Assembly (NCBI GenBank): GCA_034003585.1
Contig: JAVEYH010000004.1
Coordinates: 24,336-88,335, forward strand
Length of the DNA stretch: 64,000 nt
Source of the DNA: JAPXSY01 sp034003585
Lineage (GTDB): Bacteria; Verrucomicrobiota; Kiritimatiellia; RFP12; UBA1067
Reading direction: 5' to 3'
The first letter of the stretch is position 1. Every line of letters begins with the position of its first letter. Positions 27,318 through 35,092 of this stretch are shown here, one piece after another. The notes below the pieces were generated by a model that was not told where the DNA came from, ran no database searches, and worked only from the letters and a program-made list of their open reading frames with translations. Position numbers and translations under genes: made by a program.

Positions 27318-28177
27318 TTGAACGCATTCCCGACGAAGTCTGGGCCTTTGACTGTGAATGGGTGCCGGATCTGCAGGCGGGCCGCCTGCTGTACCGCCTG
27401 CCGGAGGAGCTGCCCTCCCGGGAAGTGCTGCGCGTCATGTGGGAACAGGGCGGCGCGACAGCGGAAAATCCGACCCCGTTTCTGAAAACGATCCTCTGCC
27501 GCGTGGTTTCGGTGGCCACGGTGATCCGGCGCGTATCCCGCAAGGGCGAGGTGCGGCTCTTTCTGCAGGCCCTGCCCGAAGCGCCCGATGATCCGGCGCA
27601 AGATGAGGCCCACATCCTGCGGCGGTTTCTGGTGGACGGCGTGGCGGCGCGCAATCCGCAACTGGTGGGCTTCAATTCGCGCAACGCCGACCTGCGCATT
27701 CTCACGCAGCGCGCGTTCGTCCACGGTCTGCCCCAACCGGCACTCTGCGGCCGTCTGGCGGCGAAGCCGTGGGAGAGCCTGGATGTGGACCTCATGGAGC
27801 GGATCAGCGGATTCGGCAAGACCTATGCGGTCTCGCTGAACGAACTGGCCACGCTGTCCGGCATTCCGGGCAAGCTGGACACCTGCGGCGATGACGTGTG
27901 CGGCCTCTGGTACAGCGGCCAGCGGAAAAGAATCGTGGAGTACAATTGCCTCGACGCCCTCACCACCTATCTGGTGTGGCTGCGCATGGCCTATTTCTCG
28001 GGGTGTTTCGACGCCGAAGGCTACCGCGCCGAACAAAGCCGCCTGCACGCGCTGATCCGGGAACGCCTGCTCAACCCGGAAGACGCCTACCTGCGCGCGT
28101 ACCTCGACGCGTGGCGCGATCTGAAACGCCGCACCGGCCAGTTGGACGACGGCGTCTTCCCGCCCGACGATCAGTGA
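27314..28177 (+). CDS. Predicted 3'-5' exonuclease, DEDD (PolB exonuclease-like)
   Basis: 287 residues; the ATG overlaps the stop of the phosphoesterase gene. Motifs of the DnaQ-like/DEDD superfamily are present: exo I in WAFDCEW (residues 10-16), exo II in GFNSRNADLRIL and exo III in YNCLDALTTYL. It matches the predicted 3'-5' exonucleases related to the exonuclease domain of family B DNA polymerases, without a polymerase domain. It probably trims single-stranded DNA in repair. It converges on lpxA and the two reading frames overlap by seven bases. Confidence 0.8.
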   Translation: MIERIPDEVWAFDCEWVPDLQAGRLLYRLPEELPSREVLRVMWEQGGATAENPTPFLKTILCRVVSVATVIRRVSRKGEVRLFLQALPEAPDDPAQDEAHILRRFLVDGVAARNPQLVGFNSRNADLRILTQRAFVHGLPQPALCGRLAAKPWESLDVDLMERISGFGKTYAVSLNELATLSGIPGKLDTCGDDVCGLWYSGQRKRIVEYNCLDALTTYLVWLRMAYFSGCFDAEGYRAEQSRLHALIRERLLNPEDAYLRAYLDAWRDLKRRTGQLDDGVFPPDDQ

Positions 28178-28950
28178 ACGCCGCGTTTGCTGGCCTGGAA
28201 GAACTCGACCAGCGTCCGGATCTCCGGCAGATCCGTTACCTCATATTTGATCCGCTCCAGCGCCTGACTGCGGTTGAGGCCCTCACGGTAGAGCAGCTTG
28301 TACGCCTCTTTCAGCGCGGCACGCACCTCGGCCGGAAAGCCCCGGCGCTGCAACCCCACGATGTTCGGGCCGATTACGCGCACCTCAGCGCCCACATTGT
28401 CCGTCACCATGAACGGCGGGCAGTCCTGGCGGATTTTGGTGGCGCCGCCGATCATGGCGTGCGTGCCGATGCGGCAGAACTGATGAATCCCGGTCATCCC
28501 GGAGATGACCGCGAAATCTTCCACCGTCACCTCGCCGGCCAGCGTCGCGACATTGGACATGATCACGTGATGCCCCACGACGCAGCCGTGCGCGATATGG
28601 CAGTAGGCCATGATCAGGCAGTGACTGCCGATCCGCGTCACCTCGCCCGGTTTGGTCCCGAGATGCACGGTCGAGAATTCACGCAACACCGTTCCGTCGC
28701 CCACCTCAACGTAGGTGACATCCCCCTCCTGGTACTTCAGATCCTGCGTTTTCATGCCGACGCAGGCGAAGGGGAAGATTTGGCAGCCCTTGCCCAGCGT
28801 GGTGTGCCCCACCACATGCGCGTGCGCCTGCAGCACCGTGCCGGCCCCGATCCGGACATCCGGCCCCACCATCGCATAGGGTCCGACCTCCACATCGCTG
28901 TCGAGTTCGGCCCGGGGGTCCACAATCGCTGTCGGGTGAATGTTCGCCAT
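28171..28950 (-). CDS. lpxA: Acyl-[ACP]-UDP-N-acetylglucosamine O-acyltransferase
   Basis: 259 residues, the usual LpxA length. GGAGGAAG precedes the ATG at 28950. The sequence starts NIHPTAIVDPRAELDSDVEV and continues in left-handed beta-helix hexapeptide repeats (VGPYAMVGPDVRIGAGTVLQ, IGSHCLIMAYCHIAHGCVVG, VISGMTGIHQFCRIGTHAMI), then a helical C-terminus (YKLLYREGLNRSQAL). The conserved catalytic His lies in MAYCHIAHGC. It adds a hydroxyacyl chain to UDP-GlcNAc, the first step of lipid A synthesis in the cytoplasm. It is 26 bases behind the LPS permease gene, so the two probably form an operon. Confidence 0.93.
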   Translation of the reverse strand: MANIHPTAIVDPRAELDSDVEVGPYAMVGPDVRIGAGTVLQAHAHVVGHTTLGKGCQIFPFACVGMKTQDLKYQEGDVTYVEVGDGTVLREFSTVHLGTKPGEVTRIGSHCLIMAYCHIAHGCVVGHHVIMSNVATLAGEVTVEDFAVISGMTGIHQFCRIGTHAMIGGATKIRQDCPPFMVTDNVGAEVRVIGPNIVGLQRRGFPAEVRAALKEAYKLLYREGLNRSQALERIKYEVTDLPEIRTLVEFFQASKRGVH

Positions 28951-28976
28951 ACGTTCTTCCTCCGTTGCTTCGGATA

Positions 28977-30068
28977 CTACAGGTTTTTGGAAAGGAGCCA
29001 GGCCGCGAGAGCCAGACAGACGCCGACCGGCAGCCACAGCAGCGCGTACGGCTGCAGCGCCGGGTACTTGTCCAGCGACTGCAGCAGGATCACGCAAAGA
29101 TAGTAGGCCATCGCCACAACCAGGCTGACCGCCATGCCGACGGTGGATTCCTTGCGCTGGGTGCGGATACCGAGCGGCACGCCGATCATGACGAAACACA
29201 GCGACGCGAACGCGTACACGTAGCGCATGTGGTATTCGGTGCGGTAGATGCTGAGCAGCCGGCGCATCGCCCCGCGCGACAGACCCCGGACGTTACCGCG
29301 CACCCCGCGGATTGCCCGCCGCAATTCGCCGAAATGGAAATCCTTCTCTTTGCGGACATAACCGCGCCGTTTCAGCGCTTCGGGGATCACGTGCCGGAAC
29401 CGGTCCGCGGAGGCCACTCCGGGGCGGTTGAACTCGATCGGGTCGACCCGCACCTTGTACATCTCCAGCACGATATCGGCCCCGTTGGTGGTGACCAGCG
29501 CCTTCTCCGCACGGATCTCGCGGGTGAGGCCCTCCTGACTGTGATCAAACACGATGAGGTCCTGAATCCAGTTGCCCTTCTTGCGCGCGAACCAGAGGGT
29601 CATCCGGGGAAAGTCGGTGATGAAGCGGCCCGACTCCAACAGATCCAATCCCACATCCACACTGATCAGCGAACGCAGGTTACGGCGCACCTCGTGGCTG
29701 CGCGGCACGATCTCATGGTTGATGTACAAACCGATCAGCGTGCAGAACACCCCCACCAGCAGAGGCCATTTCATAATGGCGAGCAGATTCACCCCGCAGG
29801 CCCGCATGGCCGAGATCTCACTGTCGGCCGAGAGGCGGCTGAACACCAGCAGCGCGCTGACCAGCAGCGCGAGCGGCAGGGTGAGCCGGAGGGTTTCGGG
29901 GAACCCCACAAGCAGGAAGAGCCCGACCGCGCGGGGCGGCAGGCCTTCGATCATGAGCTGCGTGATCCGGACCAGCAAACCGATCGTCATCACAAACGAC
30001 AGGATCAGCCAGGCCAGCACAAACGCGCCCAGAAAGGCCTGCAACACATATCGCTCCAGAATCTTCAT
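28977..30068 (-). CDS. LptF/LptG family LPS-export permease
   Basis: 363 residues from the ATG at 30068. It starts MKILERYVLQAFLGAF, the typical beginning of YjgP/YjgQ permeases, then has three N-terminal membrane segments, a periplasmic beta-jelly-roll-like region (about residues 115-260), and three C-terminal segments (YVYAFASLCFVMIGVPLGIR, AVSLVVAMAYYLCVILLQSL, YALLWLPVGVCLALAAWLLS). It forms the inner-membrane channel part of the LPS transporter with LptB. Which of LptF or LptG it is cannot be decided here. A TATAAT box lies only seven bases before the ATG, inside the T-tail of the neighbouring terminator, and there is no Shine-Dalgarno. Confidence 0.85.
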   Translation of the reverse strand: MKILERYVLQAFLGAFVLAWLILSFVMTIGLLVRITQLMIEGLPPRAVGLFLLVGFPETLRLTLPLALLVSALLVFSRLSADSEISAMRACGVNLLAIMKWPLLVGVFCTLIGLYINHEIVPRSHEVRRNLRSLISVDVGLDLLESGRFITDFPRMTLWFARKKGNWIQDLIVFDHSQEGLTREIRAEKALVTTNGADIVLEMYKVRVDPIEFNRPGVASADRFRHVIPEALKRRGYVRKEKDFHFGELRRAIRGVRGNVRGLSRGAMRRLLSIYRTEYHMRYVYAFASLCFVMIGVPLGIRTQRKESTVGMAVSLVVAMAYYLCVILLQSLDKYPALQPYALLWLPVGVCLALAAWLLSKNL

Positions 30069-30075
30069 GCCCGCT

Positions 30076-30083
30076 ATTATATA
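30076..30083 (-). promoter_or_regulatory. -10 box of the LPS permease gene (possibly leaderless)
   Basis: On the minus strand TGC-TATATAAT lies about seven bases before the permease ATG. It sits in the T-tail of the OmpA-gene terminator. No convincing -35 is seen 16-18 bases upstream, but the TG motif would fit an extended -10. Transcription would then start at or next to the ATG. Confidence 0.4.
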
Positions 30084-30089
30084 GCACAA

Positions 30090-30126
30090 AAGGCCGCAGA
30101 AGAAACGGCTGTTTCTTTGCGGCCTT
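30090..30126 (-). terminator. Terminator of OmpA-family gene 1
   Basis: On the minus strand AAGGCCGC-AAAGAAAC pairs with GTTTCTT-CTGCGGCCTT across a four-base loop, followed by TTTTGTG. It is 33 bases after the stop codon. A near copy lies at 31602-31639. Confidence 0.85.
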
Positions 30127-30159
30127 CCGATCGCATCGCCCCCGCGGACGGCGGAAGCG

Positions 30160-31431
30160 TTACGGGTTCACATACTTGACCTTGTCGGCGTTGGTGCCCG
30201 CGCCGCGGATGTAGATCTCCACGCGACGGTTCTCGGGATTCCCGTTGACCAGGTCGGGCTGGACCTTGGGCCGGCTGTAGCCGTACCCCACGGCGCTCAG
30301 GCGCGACGCGGTCACGCCCTTGCCCGCCATATAGGACTGCACCGCCTGGGCCCGGCGCTCGGAGAGATCCTGATTGTACTTCTCGCTCGAACGCGTCCGG
30401 CGGTCCGCATGGCCCTCGATCACCGCCGTGGCCTGCGGGTTACGCTGCAACACGCGCACGACCTGATCGATGTCCTTGAAGTATTCGGGCTTGATCACCG
30501 TGGTGTCATAATCGAACTGGATGTAGACCTCGAACAGCATCAGGTCATCGGAGGGATCCAACGGGTTGGTCTTGTCCTCGATCACCTCGTGCCCGTCCGC
30601 CACGCCGCCCTTGTCGGTGTCGCGGTCCAGCGGGCTGGTCTTGTGGGTGAACACCTCGGCCCCGTCCTTGAGCCCGTCGAAATCGGTGTCCGGATTGAGC
30701 GGGTTGGTTTTGTAGACCTTGACCTCATCGCCGTCCGTCAGCCCGTCGCCGTCGGTGTCTTTGTTGAAGGGGTCGGTCCCGAGCTTCGCCTCCTCTTCGT
30801 CGGTCAGCCCGTCGCCGTCCGAATCCTTGGGCAGGGCCGCAACCGCCGCCGCGCCCTCGCTGACACGGCTGTCGCGGCTACCGCCGAAACGGTAAACCAC
30901 CCCGGCATCCACCGTGTACTGCATCTCATGCCGCTTATCGACCGACATCAGTGCCCGGCTGTCAGCCCGGAGAGAGAAGTTGTCGGTCAGATGATACATG
31001 GCACCCAGGCCAATCCGCGGCCCCGTCAGAGTAGAGCGGTCCCCCTCTTCAAACACATTGCGGTCCGCCATATACACGGCCCAACCTGCCGAAAGGAACG
31101 GGTCGAATCGGCTGTACCGGTCGAAATGATACAGCGCATCAACCCCCAACCCGTACATGCGCTGCTTTTTCTGCGTCCAGCGCTCGTTGTTGGTCATGTT
31201 GGGCGCGAAAGACGCCTCCGTCTCCACCGACCAGTGGTCGGTGAGATCGTAACCGAGACGCAGGTTGAGATTCAACCCCTCGTCAATCGCCTGATTCCCC
31301 TCAGGGAAAATCATTCCGATCCCGGGATTGACATACCAGCGGGGCGCATCGACCAGCTCATCGGCCTTCACCTGCGAACACAAGATCCCAGCGGCCGCAA
31401 CCGCTGAAAGTATCAGTCTTGATGTGCTCAT
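30160..31431 (-). CDS. OmpA-family outer-membrane protein with thrombospondin type 3-like repeats, copy 1
   Basis: 423 residues; AAGGAGG lies seven bases before the ATG. After a signal peptide ending in CSQVKA comes an eight-stranded-barrel-like part (residues 24-185: RWYVNPGIGMIFPEG, NLRLGYDLTDHWSVE, GLGAMYHLTDNFSLRADS). Four Asp-rich repeats follow (DSDGDGLTDEEE, DTDGDGLTDGDE, DTDFDGLKDGAE, DTDKGGVADGHE), which probably bind calcium. The end is an OmpA peptidoglycan-binding domain (VIEGHADRRTRSSEKYNQ, NPENRRVEIYI). It anchors the outer membrane to peptidoglycan. It is one of two tandem copies. Confidence 0.92.
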   Translation of the reverse strand: MSTSRLILSAVAAAGILCSQVKADELVDAPRWYVNPGIGMIFPEGNQAIDEGLNLNLRLGYDLTDHWSVETEASFAPNMTNNERWTQKKQRMYGLGVDALYHFDRYSRFDPFLSAGWAVYMADRNVFEEGDRSTLTGPRIGLGAMYHLTDNFSLRADSRALMSVDKRHEMQYTVDAGVVYRFGGSRDSRVSEGAAAVAALPKDSDGDGLTDEEEAKLGTDPFNKDTDGDGLTDGDEVKVYKTNPLNPDTDFDGLKDGAEVFTHKTSPLDRDTDKGGVADGHEVIEDKTNPLDPSDDLMLFEVYIQFDYDTTVIKPEYFKDIDQVVRVLQRNPQATAVIEGHADRRTRSSEKYNQDLSERRAQAVQSYMAGKGVTASRLSAVGYGYSRPKVQPDLVNGNPENRRVEIYIRGAGTNADKVKYVNP

Positions 31432-31463
31432 CCGATTCCTCCTTATAGTCCAAAGTTGAAATG

Positions 31464-31492
31464 AGTTTACCGGAAGCGGGAGCGTGACGCAA
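31464..31492 (-). promoter_or_regulatory. Promoter of OmpA-family gene 1
   Basis: On the minus strand TTGCGT and TAAACT are 17 bases apart, 32 bases before the start codon. The same arrangement (TTGCGT, 17 bases, TAAAGT) is kept in front of the second copy. Confidence 0.55.
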
Positions 31493-31548
31493 CAAGAATC
31501 GGATTACATGACATTCTTTTAAGATTGCGCCCATGCCGCGTCCACAAC

Positions 31549-31581
31549 GGCCTGCACCACACATCGCTCCAGAATCTTCAT
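31549..31581 (-). pseudogene. Remnant of the LPS permease gene 5' end
   Basis: Reading from the ATG at 31581 gives MKILERCVVQA, against MKILERYVLQA at the start of the intact permease gene at 30068. After 11 codons similarity ends. The piece marks the junction of the tandem duplication and is not expected to be functional. Confidence 0.85.
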
Positions 31582-31601
31582 GGGCGCTGTTATATAACAA
31601 A

Positions 31602-31639
31602 AAGGGCCGCAGAAGAAACGGCGGTTTCTCTGCGGCCTT
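31602..31639 (-). terminator. Terminator of OmpA-family gene 2
   Basis: On the minus strand GGCCGCAGA-GAAAC pairs with GTTTC-TTCTGCGGCC around a CGCC loop, followed by CTTTTTG. It is a copy of the terminator at 30090 and lies 33 bases after the stop. Confidence 0.85.
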
Positions 31640-31672
31640 CCGATCGCGACGTTCCCGCGTGCGGCGGAAGCG

Positions 31673-33037
31673 TTACGGGGTCACATACTTGACCTTGTCC
31701 GCGTTGGTGCCCGCGCCGCGGATGTAGATCTCCACACGGCGGTTCTCGGGGTTCCCGTTGACCAGATCGGGCTGGACCTTGGGACGGCTGTAGCCGTACC
31801 CCACCGCGCTCAGGCGCGACGGGGTCACGCCCTTGCCCGCCATGTAGGACTGCACCGCCTGGGCCCGGCGCTCGGAGAGATCCTGATTGTACTTCTCGCT
31901 CGAACGCGTCCGGCGGTCCGCATGGCCCTCGATCACCGCCGTGGCCTGCGGGTTGCGCTGCAGCACGCGCACGACCTGGTCGATGTCCTTGAAGTATTCG
32001 GGCTTGACCACCGTGGTGTCATAATCGAACTGGATGTAGACCTCGAACAGCATCAGGTCGTCGGAGGGGTCCAGCGGGTTGGTCTTGTCCTCGATCACCT
32101 CGTGCCCGTCCGCCACGCCGCCCTTGTCGGTGTCGCGGTCCAGCGGGTTGGTCTTGTAGGTGAACACCTCGGCCCCGTCCTTGAGCCCGTCGAAATCGGT
32201 GTCCGGATTGAGCGGGTTGGTCTTGTAGACGTTGACCTCATCGCCATCCGTCAACCCGTCGCCGTCGGTGTCCTTGTTGAAGGGGTCGGTCCCCCGTTTC
32301 GCCTCCTCGTCGTCGGTCAGCCCGTCGCCGTCCGAGTCCTTGGGCAGGGCCGCCACCGCCGCGGCGCTCGCCGCCGCCGCACCCGCCGCGCCGCCGCCGA
32401 AGCGGTAAGCGACGCCGGCATCCGCCGTGTAGATGAATTCGCAGGTCTGATCCAGCGCCATGAAGGCCCGCGTATCCGCACGCAGCGACCAGCGGTCATT
32501 CAGGTGATACATGAGGCCCGCGCCCAGGCGCGGGCCGACCACGCTGTACTCGCTGCCTTCGCAGAACACATTGTCATTCGCGCGATAATAACCGAAACCG
32601 GCGGCCAGATAGGGGTCGAGCCGGTTATACCGGTCGAAGTGGTACAGCCCGTCCACAAACAGGCCGCGCACACTCTGTCCGCCGAGCCCGTCCTCCGAAC
32701 CGGAGGAACCCACGCCGGGCCACCAGCATCCGTCTCTGCATCCTCCGTCCCAACCGCCTCCCGCGCCGCCGTCATCCCGTCCGTCCCGCCCGTTGCTGGT
32801 GATGTTGGGCGCCCAGGAGACCCCGCCTTCAACCGACCAGTGCTCGGACAGATCATACCCCAACCGCAACAGCAGGTTCAGACCCTCATCCACCGGCTGG
32901 TTGCCCTCGAAGAACATCATGCCGACACCCGGGCTCACATACCAGCGGGGCGCATCGGTCCACTCCTCGGCCTTCCCCTGTGAACACGCGATCCCAACGG
33001 CCGCAACCGTTGAAAGCATCCGTCTTGCTTTGCTCAT
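31673..33037 (-). CDS. OmpA-family outer-membrane protein with thrombospondin type 3-like repeats, copy 2
   Basis: 454 residues with the same layout as copy 1: signal peptide (SQGKA), barrel, four Asp-rich repeats and OmpA domain. From the first repeat onward it is nearly identical to copy 1 (for example R for L in EEAKRGTDPF). The barrel part is clearly diverged and carries an extra 30-odd residue insertion near residues 84-118, rich in Gly, Asp, Trp and Cys (RDGRDDGGAGGGWDGGC, then RDGCWWPGVGSSGSEDG), at a likely surface-loop position. Two extra Cys elsewhere in the barrel (NVFCEG, QTCEF) could form disulfides. Same role as copy 1 with a changed exposed loop is the likeliest reading. Confidence 0.92.
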   Translation of the reverse strand: MSKARRMLSTVAAVGIACSQGKAEEWTDAPRWYVSPGVGMMFFEGNQPVDEGLNLLLRLGYDLSEHWSVEGGVSWAPNITSNGRDGRDDGGAGGGWDGGCRDGCWWPGVGSSGSEDGLGGQSVRGLFVDGLYHFDRYNRLDPYLAAGFGYYRANDNVFCEGSEYSVVGPRLGAGLMYHLNDRWSLRADTRAFMALDQTCEFIYTADAGVAYRFGGGAAGAAAASAAAVAALPKDSDGDGLTDDEEAKRGTDPFNKDTDGDGLTDGDEVNVYKTNPLNPDTDFDGLKDGAEVFTYKTNPLDRDTDKGGVADGHEVIEDKTNPLDPSDDLMLFEVYIQFDYDTTVVKPEYFKDIDQVVRVLQRNPQATAVIEGHADRRTRSSEKYNQDLSERRAQAVQSYMAGKGVTPSRLSAVGYGYSRPKVQPDLVNGNPENRRVEIYIRGAGTNADKVKYVTP

Positions 33038-33070
33038 CCGATTCCTCCTTCATGTTCTAAGGTCATGGCT

Positions 33071-33099
33071 ACTTTACCGGAATCGGAAGCGCGACGCAA
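33071..33099 (-). promoter_or_regulatory. Promoter of OmpA-family gene 2
   Basis: Minus-strand TTGCGT, 17 bases, TAAAGT, 33 bases before the start codon and in the same position as in copy 1. Confidence 0.55.
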
Positions 33100-33166
33100 C
33101 AAGAACCGGATTACATGACATTTTTTTAAGATTGCGCCCATGCCGCGACGCAAACGGGATTCCCGG

Positions 33167-33204
33167 AAAAAAATACGGCCCGCCACGTTCCCCCGTGGCG
33201 GGCC
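33167..33204 (-). terminator. Terminator of the lnt operon
   Basis: Perfect 11-bp stem GGCCCGCCACG / CGTGGCGGGCC with a six-base loop. On the minus strand it is followed by GTA and seven T. It is about 180 bases beyond the last gene (stop at 33383). Confidence 0.9.
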
Positions 33205-33382
33205 CGCATCCTTGCGGACACAAGCCCCGCATGAGTCTGCGTGCTTCTGTACGCACCCCGAATGTCCGAACCTGGCGTTCTCTAGCGCGGGAAAGGGCTG
33301 CTTTCCGGCGTCGGAACACTGGGCGAGCGTAGCGCATGCCCAGTTCGCGTTCTATTATGCAACCCTCATGCCAACCGGCGCG

Positions 33383-35092
33383 TCAGAAGTCCCAAACCCG
33401 TTCGGCGGGCTTTTTCGCAGACGCGAAGGCACAGACGGCCCGACCTCCGGCGCTCAGAACGGCCTGCCCGTCTCCCGTGGTCAGACGCAGGGGGCCGCAC
33501 CCCCGGTGGCGCAGCACAGCAGCCGTCAACAGTGCCTTTTCCAACCCGTCCCCGCGCCGGTAGTTCCACACCTCATCGGGTTGCGCGAGCCGCGCGGCCC
33601 CGTCGTAGATGGAGTCCCCGGGCCAGGCGGCGAGCCGCGCGACCAGTTCGCTTTCCGACAGTCCTGCGGCACCCGTCAGGCTCACCGGGTTCCGCTCCAG
33701 CGCGGCCTTGACAAACGGGGCGTACGGCGTGCGGGTCAGGTCGCGCCAGACGTAAAAGGCCAGATCGGCGGCGGGGTTGACCTCCCGCAAAGCCTCCACC
33801 CGCGCAATCACCTCCCCGCGCGTCAGATCCACCGGCAGCAGAACCGGCGGCGGGCCGTTCTCAAACGTCACGCCCGCGGCATCCGGCAACCGCGGCGCCG
33901 TGTGGCAAAAACGCTTCAACTGCTCGACCATGTCGGCCGCGCTCATGCAGGCGTCGCCGATGGCGTCGCGCAGCGCCTGCAGGTCTTCGGGCCGGTCCAG
34001 ATCGATGGCGCGCTCGCGCACAAACGCCTCGATGTCGTTCAGCACGATCTTACACGGGCAGCACGAGGCCGCAAAGGTCTCCATCGGGATCATGGCCAGC
34101 AATTTATCGCGCGTGGCGTCCGTGACCTTGTACGGGCACTCCTGCTCAAACCGGAAGGCCTGCTCCAGCGCCAGATAGCGATTCACCCCGTGAACCGGCC
34201 AGCGCACCACGAAACACTGCCGGCACTGCGGATCCTGCCGCAGGAAATTACCCAGAATCTCCGGCGTGAGCGGAGTCTTCAGATACGCGCGCAACCCGGC
34301 GGCGAACCGCCCGTACGCTTCGGACGCGATCGTGGCGCGCGGGTAGAGCATGTGGATCCAGCCCGTGGAGTGCGAGACGATCGTCACCCGTTCGTTCTCC
34401 AGCGCCCGGCGCGCCTGGCCCGAAATCTGGGTGCCGTTGAACCACATCGCTTTGGTCACCAGCCGCCGGTTGTTGATGAGCACGCCGTCGTCCACCTCCA
34501 CGAAATTCTGGGAGTGCAGGGGCGTGGCCATCAGAAACACCTTCTCCAGCGGCAGGCCCGCCACCACATACAGCGCCGCGGCGTAGAGCGCGGCCAGCGA
34601 GACACACTCGCCCGCACCGGTGGCGTACCCCTCACGGTACCGGAACGCGTCCATGGCCTCGATCGTCTCGGTCTTCCAGTAGGGGATCACCTCCGAGGCG
34701 TATTTGTCCAGGCCGAAATGGGTGCGGATGTCGATGTCGAAGTAGTAGGTGTCGCCCTGATAGCCGAACAGCGCGTTGGACTGCGCGATCACCTCGGGCG
34801 CGAGGAACCCGGCGAACCGATCGAGCTCGCGGCGCTGATCGGTCAGCCCCCACGTCTCCAAATCCAGATTGAACACGTAGTGGTCCATGATGTACTGCTT
34901 CAGGCGCAGCAGCCTGCGGTAGGGCTTCATCTTGCGGATCCCCTTGAACCAAGGATCCTCGCGCCACTGCCAGAGGCGCGGCGACATGATGTTCGCCAGC
35001 ACCAGGCTGTACATCAGCTCCGGAAAAACGAAAATCTCCATGTCGGACAACGTGACGGCCGACGAATACCGCTCCAGTTCCTCCCGGGTCAT
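33383..35092 (-). CDS. Uncharacterised protein, possible transglutaminase-like fold, coupled to lnt
   Basis: 569 residues. The ATG at 35092 overlaps the lnt stop as ATGA. No signal peptide is evident. I do not recognise the family. One stretch resembles a transglutaminase-like core: Cys163 in GAGECVSLAALYAAAL, then VVAGLPLEKVFLM, His193 in TPLHSQNFVEV and Asp201/202 in DDGVLINNRR, in the order Cys-His-Asp with usual spacing. The N-terminal 150 residues are rich in aromatic and charged residues (LWQWREDPWFKGIRKMKPY). A cluster CCPCKI near residue 347 might bind metal. Tight coupling to lnt suggests an envelope- or lipoprotein-linked role, but this is inference. Confidence 0.6.
   Translation of the reverse strand: MTREELERYSSAVTLSDMEIFVFPELMYSLVLANIMSPRLWQWREDPWFKGIRKMKPYRRLLRLKQYIMDHYVFNLDLETWGLTDQRRELDRFAGFLAPEVIAQSNALFGYQGDTYYFDIDIRTHFGLDKYASEVIPYWKTETIEAMDAFRYREGYATGAGECVSLAALYAAALYVVAGLPLEKVFLMATPLHSQNFVEVDDGVLINNRRLVTKAMWFNGTQISGQARRALENERVTIVSHSTGWIHMLYPRATIASEAYGRFAAGLRAYLKTPLTPEILGNFLRQDPQCRQCFVVRWPVHGVNRYLALEQAFRFEQECPYKVTDATRDKLLAMIPMETFAASCCPCKIVLNDIEAFVRERAIDLDRPEDLQALRDAIGDACMSAADMVEQLKRFCHTAPRLPDAAGVTFENGPPPVLLPVDLTRGEVIARVEALREVNPAADLAFYVWRDLTRTPYAPFVKAALERNPVSLTGAAGLSESELVARLAAWPGDSIYDGAARLAQPDEVWNYRRGDGLEKALLTAAVLRHRGCGPLRLTTGDGQAVLSAGGRAVCAFASAKKPAERVWDF

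Larger units (their letters stand above)
30039..31548. repeat. Tandem duplication, unit 1
   Basis: This segment and 31549-33150 are head-to-tail copies. Unit 1 runs from codon 10 or 11 of the LPS permease gene through the terminator, the OmpA-family gene and its promoter, to CAACGG. The second unit repeats the same order. The flanks and the C-terminal coding halves are close to identical; the N-terminal coding halves have diverged. Confidence 0.85.
31549..33150. repeat. Tandem duplication, unit 2
   Basis: Second copy of the 1.5-kb unit described at 30039. It begins with the 11-codon permease scar, then a terminator copy, the second OmpA-family gene, its promoter and the shared upstream stretch that ends near ATGCCGCG at about 33145. 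Confidence 0.85.
33038..33382. other. Gap between OmpA copy 2 and the lipoprotein operon
   Basis: 345 bases without a gene. It holds the promoter of OmpA copy 2, the outer end of the tandem duplication (to about 33150) and a strong minus-strand terminator at 33167-33204. The remaining 180 bases up to the stop of the next gene show nothing recognisable. Confidence 0.7.
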
